NCBI RefSeq assembly: GCF_014212135.1
Contig: NZ_JACJVQ010000019.1
Location: 248,001-312,000 of the forward strand
DNA length: 64,000 nt
Reading direction: 5' to 3'
Source: Cohnella thailandensis
GTDB taxonomy: Bacteria; Bacillota; Bacilli; Paenibacillales; Paenibacillaceae
Every line of letters starts with the position of its first letter. The first letter of the stretch is position 1. The notes beneath the pieces are model-generated. The model saw only the letters and a program-made list of their open reading frames with translations, was not told the origin of the DNA and ran no database searches. Made by a program: the position numbers and the translations under genes. Positions 42,808-50,039 of the stretch are shown here, one piece after another.

Positions 42808-42838
42808 AGTTTACTCTCCGACAACAATCGTTTATACT
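42808..42838 (+). promoter_or_regulatory. Promoter of the TetR gene
   Basis: TTTACT (42810-42815), 17 bp, TATACT (42833-42838). AGTTTACT at 42808-42815 is the exact inverse of AGTAAACT at 42768-42775, so the two divergent promoters have matching -35 boxes. Confidence 0.65.
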
Positions 42839-42862
42839 GGAAGCATAAGAAGGGGGAGCGCT

Positions 42863-43549
42863 ATGAAGAACCTAGAAGGTCAGCCGGGCTGCCGTTACAC
42901 GGATCCCGAGTGCAGAGGCAAACTCGCCGCCAAGCTGATGTCTCCCCTTAGAAGCATGGGCTTTCAGCAGCTTCGGATGGACGATATCGCTAAGCATATG
43001 GATATCTCCAAGGCGACGTTGTACAAATACTTCAGCTCCAAGGACGAGATCATCGAGCTCATCGTCGACCAATTCATTACCTATCTCAAGGAGAAAGACG
43101 CGGAGGATCTTCCGGAGGCGGACGTGCCCTATGAGAAAAGATTTTGCGACACCTTCGTCCAAACGCTCTTGATCGCAAGCTATCGTTCGGAGCCGTTCCT
43201 TAACGATTTGCGCGAGGCGTTCCCCGAGCTGTACGCCAAGCTGGAATCCGCTATCGGGGCCCGTAACGAACGGCTGTGCCGCTTTTACGAAGAGGGAATG
43301 GAAGCGGGGGTCTTCATTCGCCAGAACGCGACGCTGCTTATCCTTCAGGACGAGCTGATTTTCCGGAACTTGATCGACCCGGTCAACTTGATGAAGCACA
43401 ACCTGACGCTTCGCAACGCGTTGTTCGATTACTATCAGATCAAGAAACGGCAGATCCTAAGCGCGCCCGACGCCGAGCGAGACGGAGACGAAGGAATGCC
43501 GGAGAGATTGGATCGGCTGGCCAAGAAGATCATGTACGGAATCGGTTGA
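42863..43549 (+). CDS. TetR/AcrR family regulator divergent from the efflux gene
   Basis: A 228-residue repressor-type protein. The helix-turn-helix is MGFQQLRMDDIAKHMDISKATLYKYFSSKDEIIELIV (about 32-70), followed by an all-helical ligand domain. AAGGGGGAGCG precedes the ATG. Probable repressor of the divergent DHA2 pump and of itself through the intergenic palindromes. The inducer is unknown. Confidence 0.9.
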   Translation: MKNLEGQPGCRYTDPECRGKLAAKLMSPLRSMGFQQLRMDDIAKHMDISKATLYKYFSSKDEIIELIVDQFITYLKEKDAEDLPEADVPYEKRFCDTFVQTLLIASYRSEPFLNDLREAFPELYAKLESAIGARNERLCRFYEEGMEAGVFIRQNATLLILQDELIFRNLIDPVNLMKHNLTLRNALFDYYQIKKRQILSAPDAERDGDEGMPERLDRLAKKIMYGIG

Positions 43550-43615
43550 TTCATGAGAAGAGGCGGTATCGGGAACTTTATCCCTATGCCGCCTTTCGTT
43601 TGCGAAAAAAAGGGA

Positions 43616-43645
43616 TTGACATACCCTATGGGGGTATATTAGGAT
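43616..43645 (+). promoter_or_regulatory. csoR promoter with CsoR box
   Basis: TTGACA (43616-43621), 18 bp, TAGGAT (43640-43645). The spacer contains TACCCTATGGGGGTATA (43622-43638), the copper-operator type of CsoR. Confidence 0.88.
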
Positions 43646-43667
43646 AAGGGTGTGAGGTGATCGAAGC

Positions 43668-44003
43668 ATGGAGCAAACCAAGGAAACCAACGCGGTCGAG
43701 AGCTGCCACTCCGACGGTCCGACGGTTAGGAAGAGCCATCATTCGAACGAGATGAAGACGAACCTGGTCTCGCGGCTGAATCGCATCGAAGGGCAGATTC
43801 GAGGCATCAAAGGCTTGATCGAGAAGGATACGTATTGCGACGACGTTCTGAACCAGATTGCCGCCGTGCAATCCGCGCTCGGTTCCGTAGGGAAGCTGTT
43901 GCTGGAAGGACATATGCGAAGCTGCATCGTGGAACGCATTCAAGCCGGCGAGAACGAAGTGATCGACGAGCTTCTCGTGACGGTCAACAAGCTGATGAAA
44001 TAA
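43668..44003 (+). CDS. csoR: Copper-sensing repressor CsoR
   Basis: A 111-residue DUF156/CsoR protein. The Cu(I)-binding triad Cys57 (DTYCDDVL), His82 and Cys86 (GHMRSC) is intact, which separates it from FrmR- and RcnR-type members. The conserved RLNRIEGQIRGIKGLIE helix is present. The N-terminal 28 residues hold extra His/Cys (CHSD, SHHS), which might also contact metal. The GTGAGGTGATC leader gives the ribosome site. It represses itself and probably copA by binding TACCC-type boxes and lets go when Cu(I) binds. Confidence 0.95.
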   Translation: MEQTKETNAVESCHSDGPTVRKSHHSNEMKTNLVSRLNRIEGQIRGIKGLIEKDTYCDDVLNQIAAVQSALGSVGKLLLEGHMRSCIVERIQAGENEVIDELLVTVNKLMK

Positions 44004-44032
44004 TATTGCTTCATTCAAGGAGGAACTCCATT

Positions 44033-44233
44033 ATGTCCAATATTACGCTTACGGTAGAAGGAATGTCGTGCGGTCATTGCGTTAACGCGGTGGAAGGCGC
44101 GGTCGGCAAGCTGGGAGCGTCGGCCAAGGTGGACTTGGCGAAGAAATCCGTAACCATCGAATACGACGAGAGCAAGACGACGGTCGCCAGCCTGAAGGAA
44201 GCGATCGAAGACCAAGGCTACGATGTCGTTTAA
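44033..44233 (+). CDS. copZ: Copper chaperone CopZ
   Basis: A 66-residue heavy-metal-associated domain protein with the Cu(I) motif GMSCGHC (Cys12/Cys15) and the full beta-alpha-beta fold pattern. AAGGAGGAACTCCATT gives the ribosome site. It lies 29 bp after csoR and passes copper to CopA. It follows csoR on the same transcript. Confidence 0.95.
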   Translation: MSNITLTVEGMSCGHCVNAVEGAVGKLGASAKVDLAKKSVTIEYDESKTTVASLKEAIEDQGYDVV

Positions 44234-44245
44234 ATAATTACTGAG

Positions 44246-44287
44246 CTTGCGGCGGCGCCTCCGGGTTCGGCCACAAGTTCTTTTTTT
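44246..44287 (+). terminator. Candidate terminator after copZ
   Basis: CTTGCGGC pairs with GGCCACAAG with one mismatch, followed by TTCTTTTTTT. The stem is imperfect, so read-through into copA is possible. Confidence 0.5.
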
Positions 44288-44296
44288 GGAATAAAA

Positions 44297-44315
44297 TATA
44301 CCCTATGGGGGTATC
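44297..44315 (+). promoter_or_regulatory. CsoR box upstream of copA
   Basis: TATACCCTATGGGGGTATC repeats the 43622-43638 operator core exactly (TACCCTATGGGGGTAT). It lies 25 bp before the copA start, so copA has its own copper-controlled promoter. The exact -10 and -35 are not clear. Confidence 0.85.
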
Positions 44316-44339
44316 TAATTTCGTGAGAGGTGAAGCTGC

Positions 44340-46589
44340 ATGAGTACGACGAAGGATACTCTTGATGCTGCAGGAGCTACGGCAACGTTGGAGAGCTTGG
44401 ATCTGGACATTGGAGGCATGACTTGCGCGGCGTGCGCGAATCGAATCGAGAAAGGGCTAAACCGGATGCCGGGCGTCAATAAAGCGACCGTCAATCTTGC
44501 GCTTGAGACGGCTAGAGTCGAGTATGCTTCGGGGGCCGTGTCGGAGGGCGACGTCATTCATAAGGTCGAACAGCTCGGCTACAAGGCATCCCGGAAAATC
44601 GAGCGAGAGCAGGCGGAACGTCGCCGCAATGAGGTTAGAGGCAAGCTGGCGAAGTTCGCCGTGTCGGCGTTGTTGTCCCTGCCGCTTCTATGGGCGATGG
44701 TCGGGCATTTCTCGTTTCTGTCGGGGATATGGGTGCCGGAGCTATTTATGAAGCCTTGGTTCCAATTCGTTCTGGCGACTCCGGTTCAGTTCGTGATCGG
44801 GTGGCAATTTTATGTGGGCGCCTACAAAGCGCTTCGCAACGGAAGCGCGAATATGGACGTCCTCGTCGCGCTCGGGACGTCGGCGGCGTACGGCTACAGC
44901 GTGTACCAATCGATTCGCGCTTGGGCCGACCCGCACGCGCACGGCATTGAACTCTACTACGAGACGAGCTCCGTGTTGATTACGCTGATTCTTCTCGGCA
45001 AGCTGTTCGAGGCGATGGCGAAGGGGCGCTCATCGGAAGCGATCCGATCGTTGATGAAGCTGCAAGCGAAGACGGCTCTTGTCGTGAGAGACGGGGCGGA
45101 GCACACCGTTCCCGTCGAGGAGGTCGTCTTGGGAGATCTGGTCATCGTGAAGCCGGGTGAGAAGCTTCCGGTCGACGGAGTCGTGGAGGAAGGCTTCTCT
45201 TCCGTCGACGAATCGATGCTGACCGGCGAGAGCCTACCCGTCGAGAAGAAGGCGGGGGACGCCGTGTTCGGAGCGACGCTGAACAAGAACGGCCGGCTTC
45301 GCATTCGGGCGACACGCATCGGCAAGGAAACGGCCCTGGCGCAAATCATCCGAATCGTCGAGGAAGCGCAAGGCTCGAAGGCTCCGATTCAACGGGTGGC
45401 GGACGTCATCTCCGGCATCTTCGTCCCGATCGTCGTCGGGATCGCTCTGCTCGTATTCTTGGTTTGGTTGCTTGCCGTAGATCCGGGGCACTTCTCGGGA
45501 GCGCTGGAGGCGGCGATCGCGGTATTGGTCATCGCTTGCCCTTGCGCGCTCGGATTGGCGACGCCGACTTCGATCATGGCCGGGTCCGGCCGGGCGGCGG
45601 AGCTCGGCATCCTGTTCAAAGGCGGCGAGCATCTGGAGCGGACCCAGACGATCGATTCGGTCGTCCTCGACAAGACGGGGACGGTCACGAACGGGCAGCC
45701 TACGCTGACGGATCTTCTCGTCGCGGAAGGATGGGAGCGGGAGGCGGTCGCAGGTTGGATTCTGGCCGCGGAGAAGGGATCGGAGCATCCGCTCGCGGAA
45801 GCGATCGTCGAGGGTCTCCGGCAGGAAGACGTTCGCCGGGTCGAGCCGGAGAGCTTCGCAGCAATGCCCGGATACGGAGTTGAAGCTTCGGTAGAAGGAC
45901 GCGGCCTTCTGATCGGCACCCGCCTGTTGATGACGACTCGCGGAGTCGATATCACCGGAGCGCTCGCCATAATGGAGCAGCTGGAAGGGGACGGCAAGAC
46001 GGCGATGCTGGTCGCGGTGGACGGCGTCTATGCGGCATTGGTCGCCGTAGCGGATACGATCAAGCCGACCTCCCGCGCGGCCGTGGAGAGATTAAAGGAG
46101 AACGGCCTTCGGGTCGTCATGCTGACGGGGGATAACGCGCGGACGGCCAAGGCAATCGCTTCGGCAGCCGGAATCGACGAAGTCGTCGCGGAGGTTCTGC
46201 CGGACGGGAAGGCGGACGAGATTCGCAAGCTTCAAGCCCAGGGACGCAAAGTCGCCATGGTCGGCGACGGCATCAACGACGCTCCGGCTCTCGCGACGGC
46301 GGACATCGGCATGGCGATCGGCACCGGGACCGACGTGGCGATGGAGGCGGCCGACGTCACCCTGATGAGGGGCGACCTGAACGGCATCGCCGATGCGATC
46401 TCGCTCAGCCGCCAGACGATGCGCAACATCCGGCAGAACCTCTTCTGGGCGCTCGCCTACAACGTGATCGGAATCCCGATCGCCGCGTTCGGCTTGCTGG
46501 CTCCCTGGCTCGCGGGAGCGGCGATGGCGCTGAGCTCCGTGTCGGTCGTGCTGAACGCTCTGCGGCTTCAGCGGGCGAAGGCGCAATGA
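44340..46589 (+). CDS. copA: Copper-exporting P1B-type ATPase
   Basis: A 749-residue pump. It has one N-terminal metal-binding domain (GGMTCAACANRIE), where B. subtilis CopA has two. Eight membrane helices are expected, with the transmembrane CPC site in IACPCALGLATPTSIMAG. The TGES phosphatase loop is present (MLTGESLPVEK), as are the phosphorylation site DKTGTVTNG, the nucleotide-site HP dipeptide (SEHPLAEAIVEG) and GDGINDAPAL. Exports Cu(I) using ATP. AGAGGTGAAGC precedes the ATG. Last gene of the copper group. Confidence 0.96.
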   Translation: MSTTKDTLDAAGATATLESLDLDIGGMTCAACANRIEKGLNRMPGVNKATVNLALETARVEYASGAVSEGDVIHKVEQLGYKASRKIEREQAERRRNEVRGKLAKFAVSALLSLPLLWAMVGHFSFLSGIWVPELFMKPWFQFVLATPVQFVIGWQFYVGAYKALRNGSANMDVLVALGTSAAYGYSVYQSIRAWADPHAHGIELYYETSSVLITLILLGKLFEAMAKGRSSEAIRSLMKLQAKTALVVRDGAEHTVPVEEVVLGDLVIVKPGEKLPVDGVVEEGFSSVDESMLTGESLPVEKKAGDAVFGATLNKNGRLRIRATRIGKETALAQIIRIVEEAQGSKAPIQRVADVISGIFVPIVVGIALLVFLVWLLAVDPGHFSGALEAAIAVLVIACPCALGLATPTSIMAGSGRAAELGILFKGGEHLERTQTIDSVVLDKTGTVTNGQPTLTDLLVAEGWEREAVAGWILAAEKGSEHPLAEAIVEGLRQEDVRRVEPESFAAMPGYGVEASVEGRGLLIGTRLLMTTRGVDITGALAIMEQLEGDGKTAMLVAVDGVYAALVAVADTIKPTSRAAVERLKENGLRVVMLTGDNARTAKAIASAAGIDEVVAEVLPDGKADEIRKLQAQGRKVAMVGDGINDAPALATADIGMAIGTGTDVAMEAADVTLMRGDLNGIADAISLSRQTMRNIRQNLFWALAYNVIGIPIAAFGLLAPWLAGAAMALSSVSVVLNALRLQRAKAQ

Positions 46590-46643
46590 GCTCTTCATTC
46601 TTCGTTGCCGGACGCGGCTATGCCGTTCGGAATTCGACTCAGA

Positions 46644-46699
46644 TTGCAATTCCAGCGTAAATAGATTAAAATGACCATGGTCAATAATGACTATGGTCA
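46644..46699 (+). promoter_or_regulatory. TetR gene promoter with twin palindromic operators
   Basis: TTGCAA (46644-46649), 17 bp, TAAAAT (46667-46672). TGACCATGGTCA (46672-46683) and TGACTATGGTCA (46688-46699) follow at once, 4 bp apart, so the start point lies inside the first site. Confidence 0.82.
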
Positions 46700-46731
46700 T
46701 TTTTAATTGCTGCGGAGGTTGAAAGACCGAT

Positions 46732-47316
46732 ATGTTGAGAGAAGACCGAAAAAGGAATACGAAGGAACGGATCGTACGGACCGCCATCCAGTTATTTAAA
46801 GAAAAAGGATACGCTAACGTAACCGTGGAGGAAATTACGCGGCTATGCGGAATAGCAAAAGGGACCTTTTTTAACTATTTTCCGAAGAAGGAGAACGTAT
46901 TGCTGCACGTCGGCAACTCCTACACCGAGCTCTTGAGCGGGATCGTTCACAAACCCCGGGAAGGGAATTTGAGAGATCGGGTGATGGCGATATTCCGCGA
47001 TTTTCTGAGTCTTTATTTGAAGCATGCGGATATTCTACGCCTAGTCCTGATCGAATCGATCCAATCGGCAACCGGATCGGCCGATGAACCGACGAATCTA
47101 GCGGTATTTCAGGAAGCCATCCGGGATTTGCTGGAGGAAGCCAAGAATGAAGGGGCTCTTCGGAGCCGCTTCGACTCGGGCGTCTGCGCATCGGTGCTGG
47201 TGGCGATCTTCTACCAAACGCTAATAAGCGGATCCGCAAGCGCCGACGAAGCAGCCATGGCGGCGATTCTGCAAGAGCAATTCGATGCGGCATGGGAGGG
47301 GATATCCGATGAATAG
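46732..47316 (+). CDS. TetR/AcrR family regulator linked to GDPD
   Basis: A 194-residue regulator. The helix-turn-helix region KGYANVTVEEITRLCGIAKGTFFNYFPKKENVL lies at about 25-58. The C-terminal domain (about 75-190) is a generic TetR ligand-binding fold. GGAGG lies about 14 bp before the ATG, a little far. It overlaps the GDPD gene by 8 bp, so the two form an operon, presumably autoregulated through the palindromes upstream. The ligand is unknown; a lipid is a guess from the neighbour. Confidence 0.9.
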   Translation: MLREDRKRNTKERIVRTAIQLFKEKGYANVTVEEITRLCGIAKGTFFNYFPKKENVLLHVGNSYTELLSGIVHKPREGNLRDRVMAIFRDFLSLYLKHADILRLVLIESIQSATGSADEPTNLAVFQEAIRDLLEEAKNEGALRSRFDSGVCASVLVAIFYQTLISGSASADEAAMAAILQEQFDAAWEGISDE

Positions 47317-48289
47317 ACTCAAAAAAATCTTGAAAAGCAAACTCTTTTTGTTTTTCGTCGTTCTAATTGCCTTTATTTATCTTAATAACACCTCTCTTTT
47401 TGCAAAGCAACGCAACGAGGATCCGCTATTGTTGGCGCATCGCGGGCTTGGGCAAACTTTCTCGCTGGAAGGAATCGAGAACGATACGTGTACCGCCGAA
47501 CGAATCTACGAGCCGGAGCATCCTTATCTCGAAAATACGATTCCATCCATGGAAGCGGCTTTTCAAGCGGGAGCGGACGTTGTCGAATTCGACGTTCATA
47601 TGACGAAAGACGATCAATTCGCCGTTTTTCATGATTGGACGCTGGATTGCCGCACGAACGCGGAAGGGGTTACGAGAGACTACACGATGGCCGAATTAAA
47701 AACCTTCGATATCGGATACGGATATACGGCCGATGGCGGCGCGACGTATCCCTTCCGCGGCCAAGGGGTCGGGATGATGCCGTCGTTAACGGAGGTTCTG
47801 GAGAGATTTCCGGATAAGCCGTTACTTATCGACGTCAAAAGCAGCGATCCCGAGGAAGGGAAGCTGCTAGCACATTATTTGTCGAAACTTCCGGAGGAGC
47901 AGCAAGACCTGCTCGCAGTTTACGGGGGGGACGAGCCAATTGCCGCATTAAAAGAATCGATGCCCAACATGCGCGTCATGTCGAAGGAAACGATGAAAAG
48001 CTGCCTGATTCCGTTTCTTTCCGTCGGTTGGACCGGTTACGTTCCGGGAGCCTGCGAACATACCGAGCTGCATATCCCGGAGAAAATAGCGCCCTGGCTG
48101 TGGGGCTGGCCCGATAAATTCCTGAATCGGATGGATCGGGCGGATACGCGCGTTATTCTCGTGGGCGGAGACGGAAGCGACTTTTCGAGCGGATTCGATA
48201 CAATGGATGATGCGGAGCGCTTGCCTGCGAATTATTCGGGGGGCATATGGACGAACCGAATCGATCGAATCGCTCCGTTATACCGTTGA
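47309..48289 (+). CDS. Membrane-anchored glycerophosphodiester phosphodiesterase-like protein
   Basis: A 326-residue protein with an N-terminal signal anchor (about 8-27, FLFFVVLIAFIYL) and an extracellular GDPD TIM-barrel domain. The catalytic motifs are LLAHRGLG, ENTIPSMEAAFQAGADVVEFDVHMT and FAVFHDWTLD, giving the two catalytic histidines and the Glu/Asp metal ligands. GGGAGGGG seven bp before ATG 47309 fixes the start, and an upstream ATG in frame is less likely. It would release glycerol-3-phosphate from lipids or teichoic acid at the cell surface. Confidence 0.88.
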   Translation: MNRLKKILKSKLFLFFVVLIAFIYLNNTSLFAKQRNEDPLLLAHRGLGQTFSLEGIENDTCTAERIYEPEHPYLENTIPSMEAAFQAGADVVEFDVHMTKDDQFAVFHDWTLDCRTNAEGVTRDYTMAELKTFDIGYGYTADGGATYPFRGQGVGMMPSLTEVLERFPDKPLLIDVKSSDPEEGKLLAHYLSKLPEEQQDLLAVYGGDEPIAALKESMPNMRVMSKETMKSCLIPFLSVGWTGYVPGACEHTELHIPEKIAPWLWGWPDKFLNRMDRADTRVILVGGDGSDFSSGFDTMDDAERLPANYSGGIWTNRIDRIAPLYR

Positions 48290-48333
48290 CTGTTGCTGGA
48301 GCCTATCATAATCAAGTACAAAGGAGAATCCCA

Positions 48334-48801
48334 ATGAATCAGGACGAGTTTTATATGATAGAAGCCATTAGGCTGTCCGAACTTGCGGTCGAGCACGGTA
48401 ACGAACCTTTCGGAGCCATCCTGGTGAAAGACGGGCAAATCGTCTTTTCCAACGAGAATCAGATCTACTCGGCAACGGACCCGACATTCCATGCGGAAGC
48501 GGGGTTGCTGAGGAGGTTCTGCGCGGAGACGCACATAACGGATTTGAGCGAATACACCTTATATTCGAGCTGCGAGCCTTGCTTTATGTGTTGCGGCGCG
48601 ATGGTGTGGACCAAAGTAGGTCGACTGGTCTATGGAGCCAGCGACATGGACTTGTGCGAGCTTTTAGGCGAGCAGGGGAGTCCATGCAGCGAGATCGTCT
48701 TCGGGAATTCGCATCATAAACCGGTTGTCGCAGCCGGAATTCTTCGGGAGGAGAGTTTAAGAGTATTAGCCAGCTATTTCGCGCGGAATACGAAAGGCTA
48801 G
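48334..48801 (+). CDS. Nucleoside deaminase (cytidine/deoxycytidylate deaminase superfamily)
   Basis: A 155-residue zinc deaminase. Zinc ligands are in FHAEAGLLRR (HAE) and SSCEPCFMCCGAMVW (PCxxC), and PFGAILVKDG precedes them. It resembles guanine deaminase/TadA-like proteins, so the substrate is not assigned. AAAGGAGAATCCCA stands before ATG 48334. It is 44 bp after the GDPD gene and may be on the same transcript. Confidence 0.88.
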   Translation: MNQDEFYMIEAIRLSELAVEHGNEPFGAILVKDGQIVFSNENQIYSATDPTFHAEAGLLRRFCAETHITDLSEYTLYSSCEPCFMCCGAMVWTKVGRLVYGASDMDLCELLGEQGSPCSEIVFGNSHHKPVVAAGILREESLRVLASYFARNTKG

Positions 48802-48854
48802 ATATTTAAATAATATAAGCAGGTCCGGTCGTAACCGAAGAGGTTAAGAGGAGC

Positions 48855-48901
48855 TTGACGATACGTCCTGTGTCATGTACAGTAAGTTACATAAAGTAAC
48901 T
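48855..48901 (+). promoter_or_regulatory. Dioxygenase promoter with 17-bp palindrome
   Basis: TTGACG (48855-48860), 17 bp, TACAGT (48878-48883). AGTTAC-ATAAA-GTAACT (48885-48901) lies directly downstream of the -10 and is a likely operator. The TTAC/GTAA pattern is reminiscent of HxlR/MarR redox or quinone regulators, but none is encoded nearby. Confidence 0.7.
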
Positions 48902-48930
48902 AACATACATTTAGAGATGAGGTAACAGCC

Positions 48931-49698
48931 ATGATCTCCCCGTTATTCGTCGGACACGGGTCGCCGTTAATGGCCATTCAAGACAGCCCATGCACGGAAT
49001 TTTTGGCGGCGTACGGGAAGAAGTCCAAACCCAAGGCCATTGTCGTCTTCACCGCTCATTGGGAGAGCGAGCTGCTCACGATCTCCTCGGTCGAGGGGAC
49101 TTACGATACCATTTACGACTTCGGCGGCTTCCCGCCAGAGATGTATGCGATTAAGTATCCGGCGCCCGGCGATCCGGAGCTGGCGAAGCGAATCGGCGAC
49201 CGGCTCGAGAAGCTGGGAATCGCTCATCGCTTCGATACGAAGAGAGGGCTGGACCATGGAAGCTGGGTACCCCTCCGCCGCATGTATCCCGAAGCGGACA
49301 TTCCCGTCGTTCAGGTCTCGGTTCATCCGTTCCTGCCGCCCGGCGAGCAATTCCGGATCGGCACCGCGCTGCGCGGGCTGGACCAAGAGGATATTCTGGT
49401 CCTTGGCAGCGGAGCGACCGTTCACAACTTCCGGGCGATGAACTTTAACGCAAAGGGGCCGGACGCATGGGCTGTCGCCTTCGACGATTGGCTCGTCGAC
49501 CGCATTCAGAGCAAACGGCTGGACGAGCTGTTCCGTTACGAGGAGCTAGCTCCGAACGCAAAGGCGGCCGTGCCGCGGCCGGAGCATTTCGTTCCGCTGT
49601 ACTTGGCGTTCGGCAGCGCCGATCCGGCTTCTTCCGCGACAGAAGCTCATCGGAGCTATGAGATGGGATCTCTGAGTTATCTGTCTATCGAGTTCTAA
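48931..49698 (+). CDS. LigB-type extradiol ring-cleavage dioxygenase (4,5-DOPA dioxygenase family)
   Basis: A 255-residue class III extradiol dioxygenase-like protein. Iron ligands of the family are expected at His9 (LFVGHGSP), His43 (VFTAHWE) and in the later LGSGATVHNFRAM block; GLDHGSWVPLRRMYPEADIPVVQVS is strongly conserved. Relatives are the YgiD/4,5-DOPA-dioxygenase type proteins. The natural substrate is a catechol or quinone-like aromatic. GATGAGGTAACAGCC precedes the ATG. Monocistronic. Confidence 0.9.
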   Translation: MISPLFVGHGSPLMAIQDSPCTEFLAAYGKKSKPKAIVVFTAHWESELLTISSVEGTYDTIYDFGGFPPEMYAIKYPAPGDPELAKRIGDRLEKLGIAHRFDTKRGLDHGSWVPLRRMYPEADIPVVQVSVHPFLPPGEQFRIGTALRGLDQEDILVLGSGATVHNFRAMNFNAKGPDAWAVAFDDWLVDRIQSKRLDELFRYEELAPNAKAAVPRPEHFVPLYLAFGSADPASSATEAHRSYEMGSLSYLSIEF

Positions 49699-49736
49699 TT
49701 TCTTGCCCGCATTTTCATAAACCCCGTTCGCTCATC

Positions 49737-49780
49737 GAGACTGCTTGCCTTATCGAATAAGGCGGGTAGTCTCTTGTATT
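49737..49780 (+). terminator. Terminator hairpin after the dioxygenase gene
   Basis: The 17-nt arms at 49737-49753 and 49757-49773 pair throughout with three G-U pairs around loop CGA; TTGTATTTG follows. Confidence 0.75.
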
Positions 49781-49853
49781 TGGGGAGCGATCCCTGCTTG
49801 TTCGTTCGGGACGCGAAACAGAAAATTACTTAAAATATAGGCGGAAAAGCTCG

Positions 49854-49922
49854 TTGACAGATATCCCAGCAAAAGAAATAATTAACATAAAATTCGACAA
49901 AATAAATCGAAAAATGTCGAAT
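49854..49922 (+). promoter_or_regulatory. Chemoreceptor promoter and hairpin at the start of a long leader
   Basis: In the 341-bp gap before the chemoreceptor gene: TTGACA (49854-49859), 17 bp, AATAAT (49877-49882). This implies a leader of about 150 nt. Near the predicted start of the RNA is an inverted repeat ATTCGACA (49892-49899) and TGTCGAAT (49915-49922). No known riboswitch consensus was recognised in the rest of the leader. Confidence 0.6.
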
Positions 49923-50039
49923 GAATCGGGCGAAGCGGCAATGTTCCTGAACACGGCCGATAGTAGGAGAGGGGGCGCCTGAGAATTATTAAGGAAGAAA
50001 AAAGCAAAAACCCCATTACATAACGAGGTGACATCTTAG

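Noticed and set aside
49956..49963. GCCGATAG as a sigma-D -10 for the chemoreceptor
   Set aside because: No TAAA-type -35 is found 14-16 bp upstream, while a good TTGACA/AATAAT pair exists further upstream.
49883..50039. Cyclic-di-GMP riboswitch in the chemoreceptor leader
   Set aside because: The conserved GEMM sequence blocks were looked for and not found.
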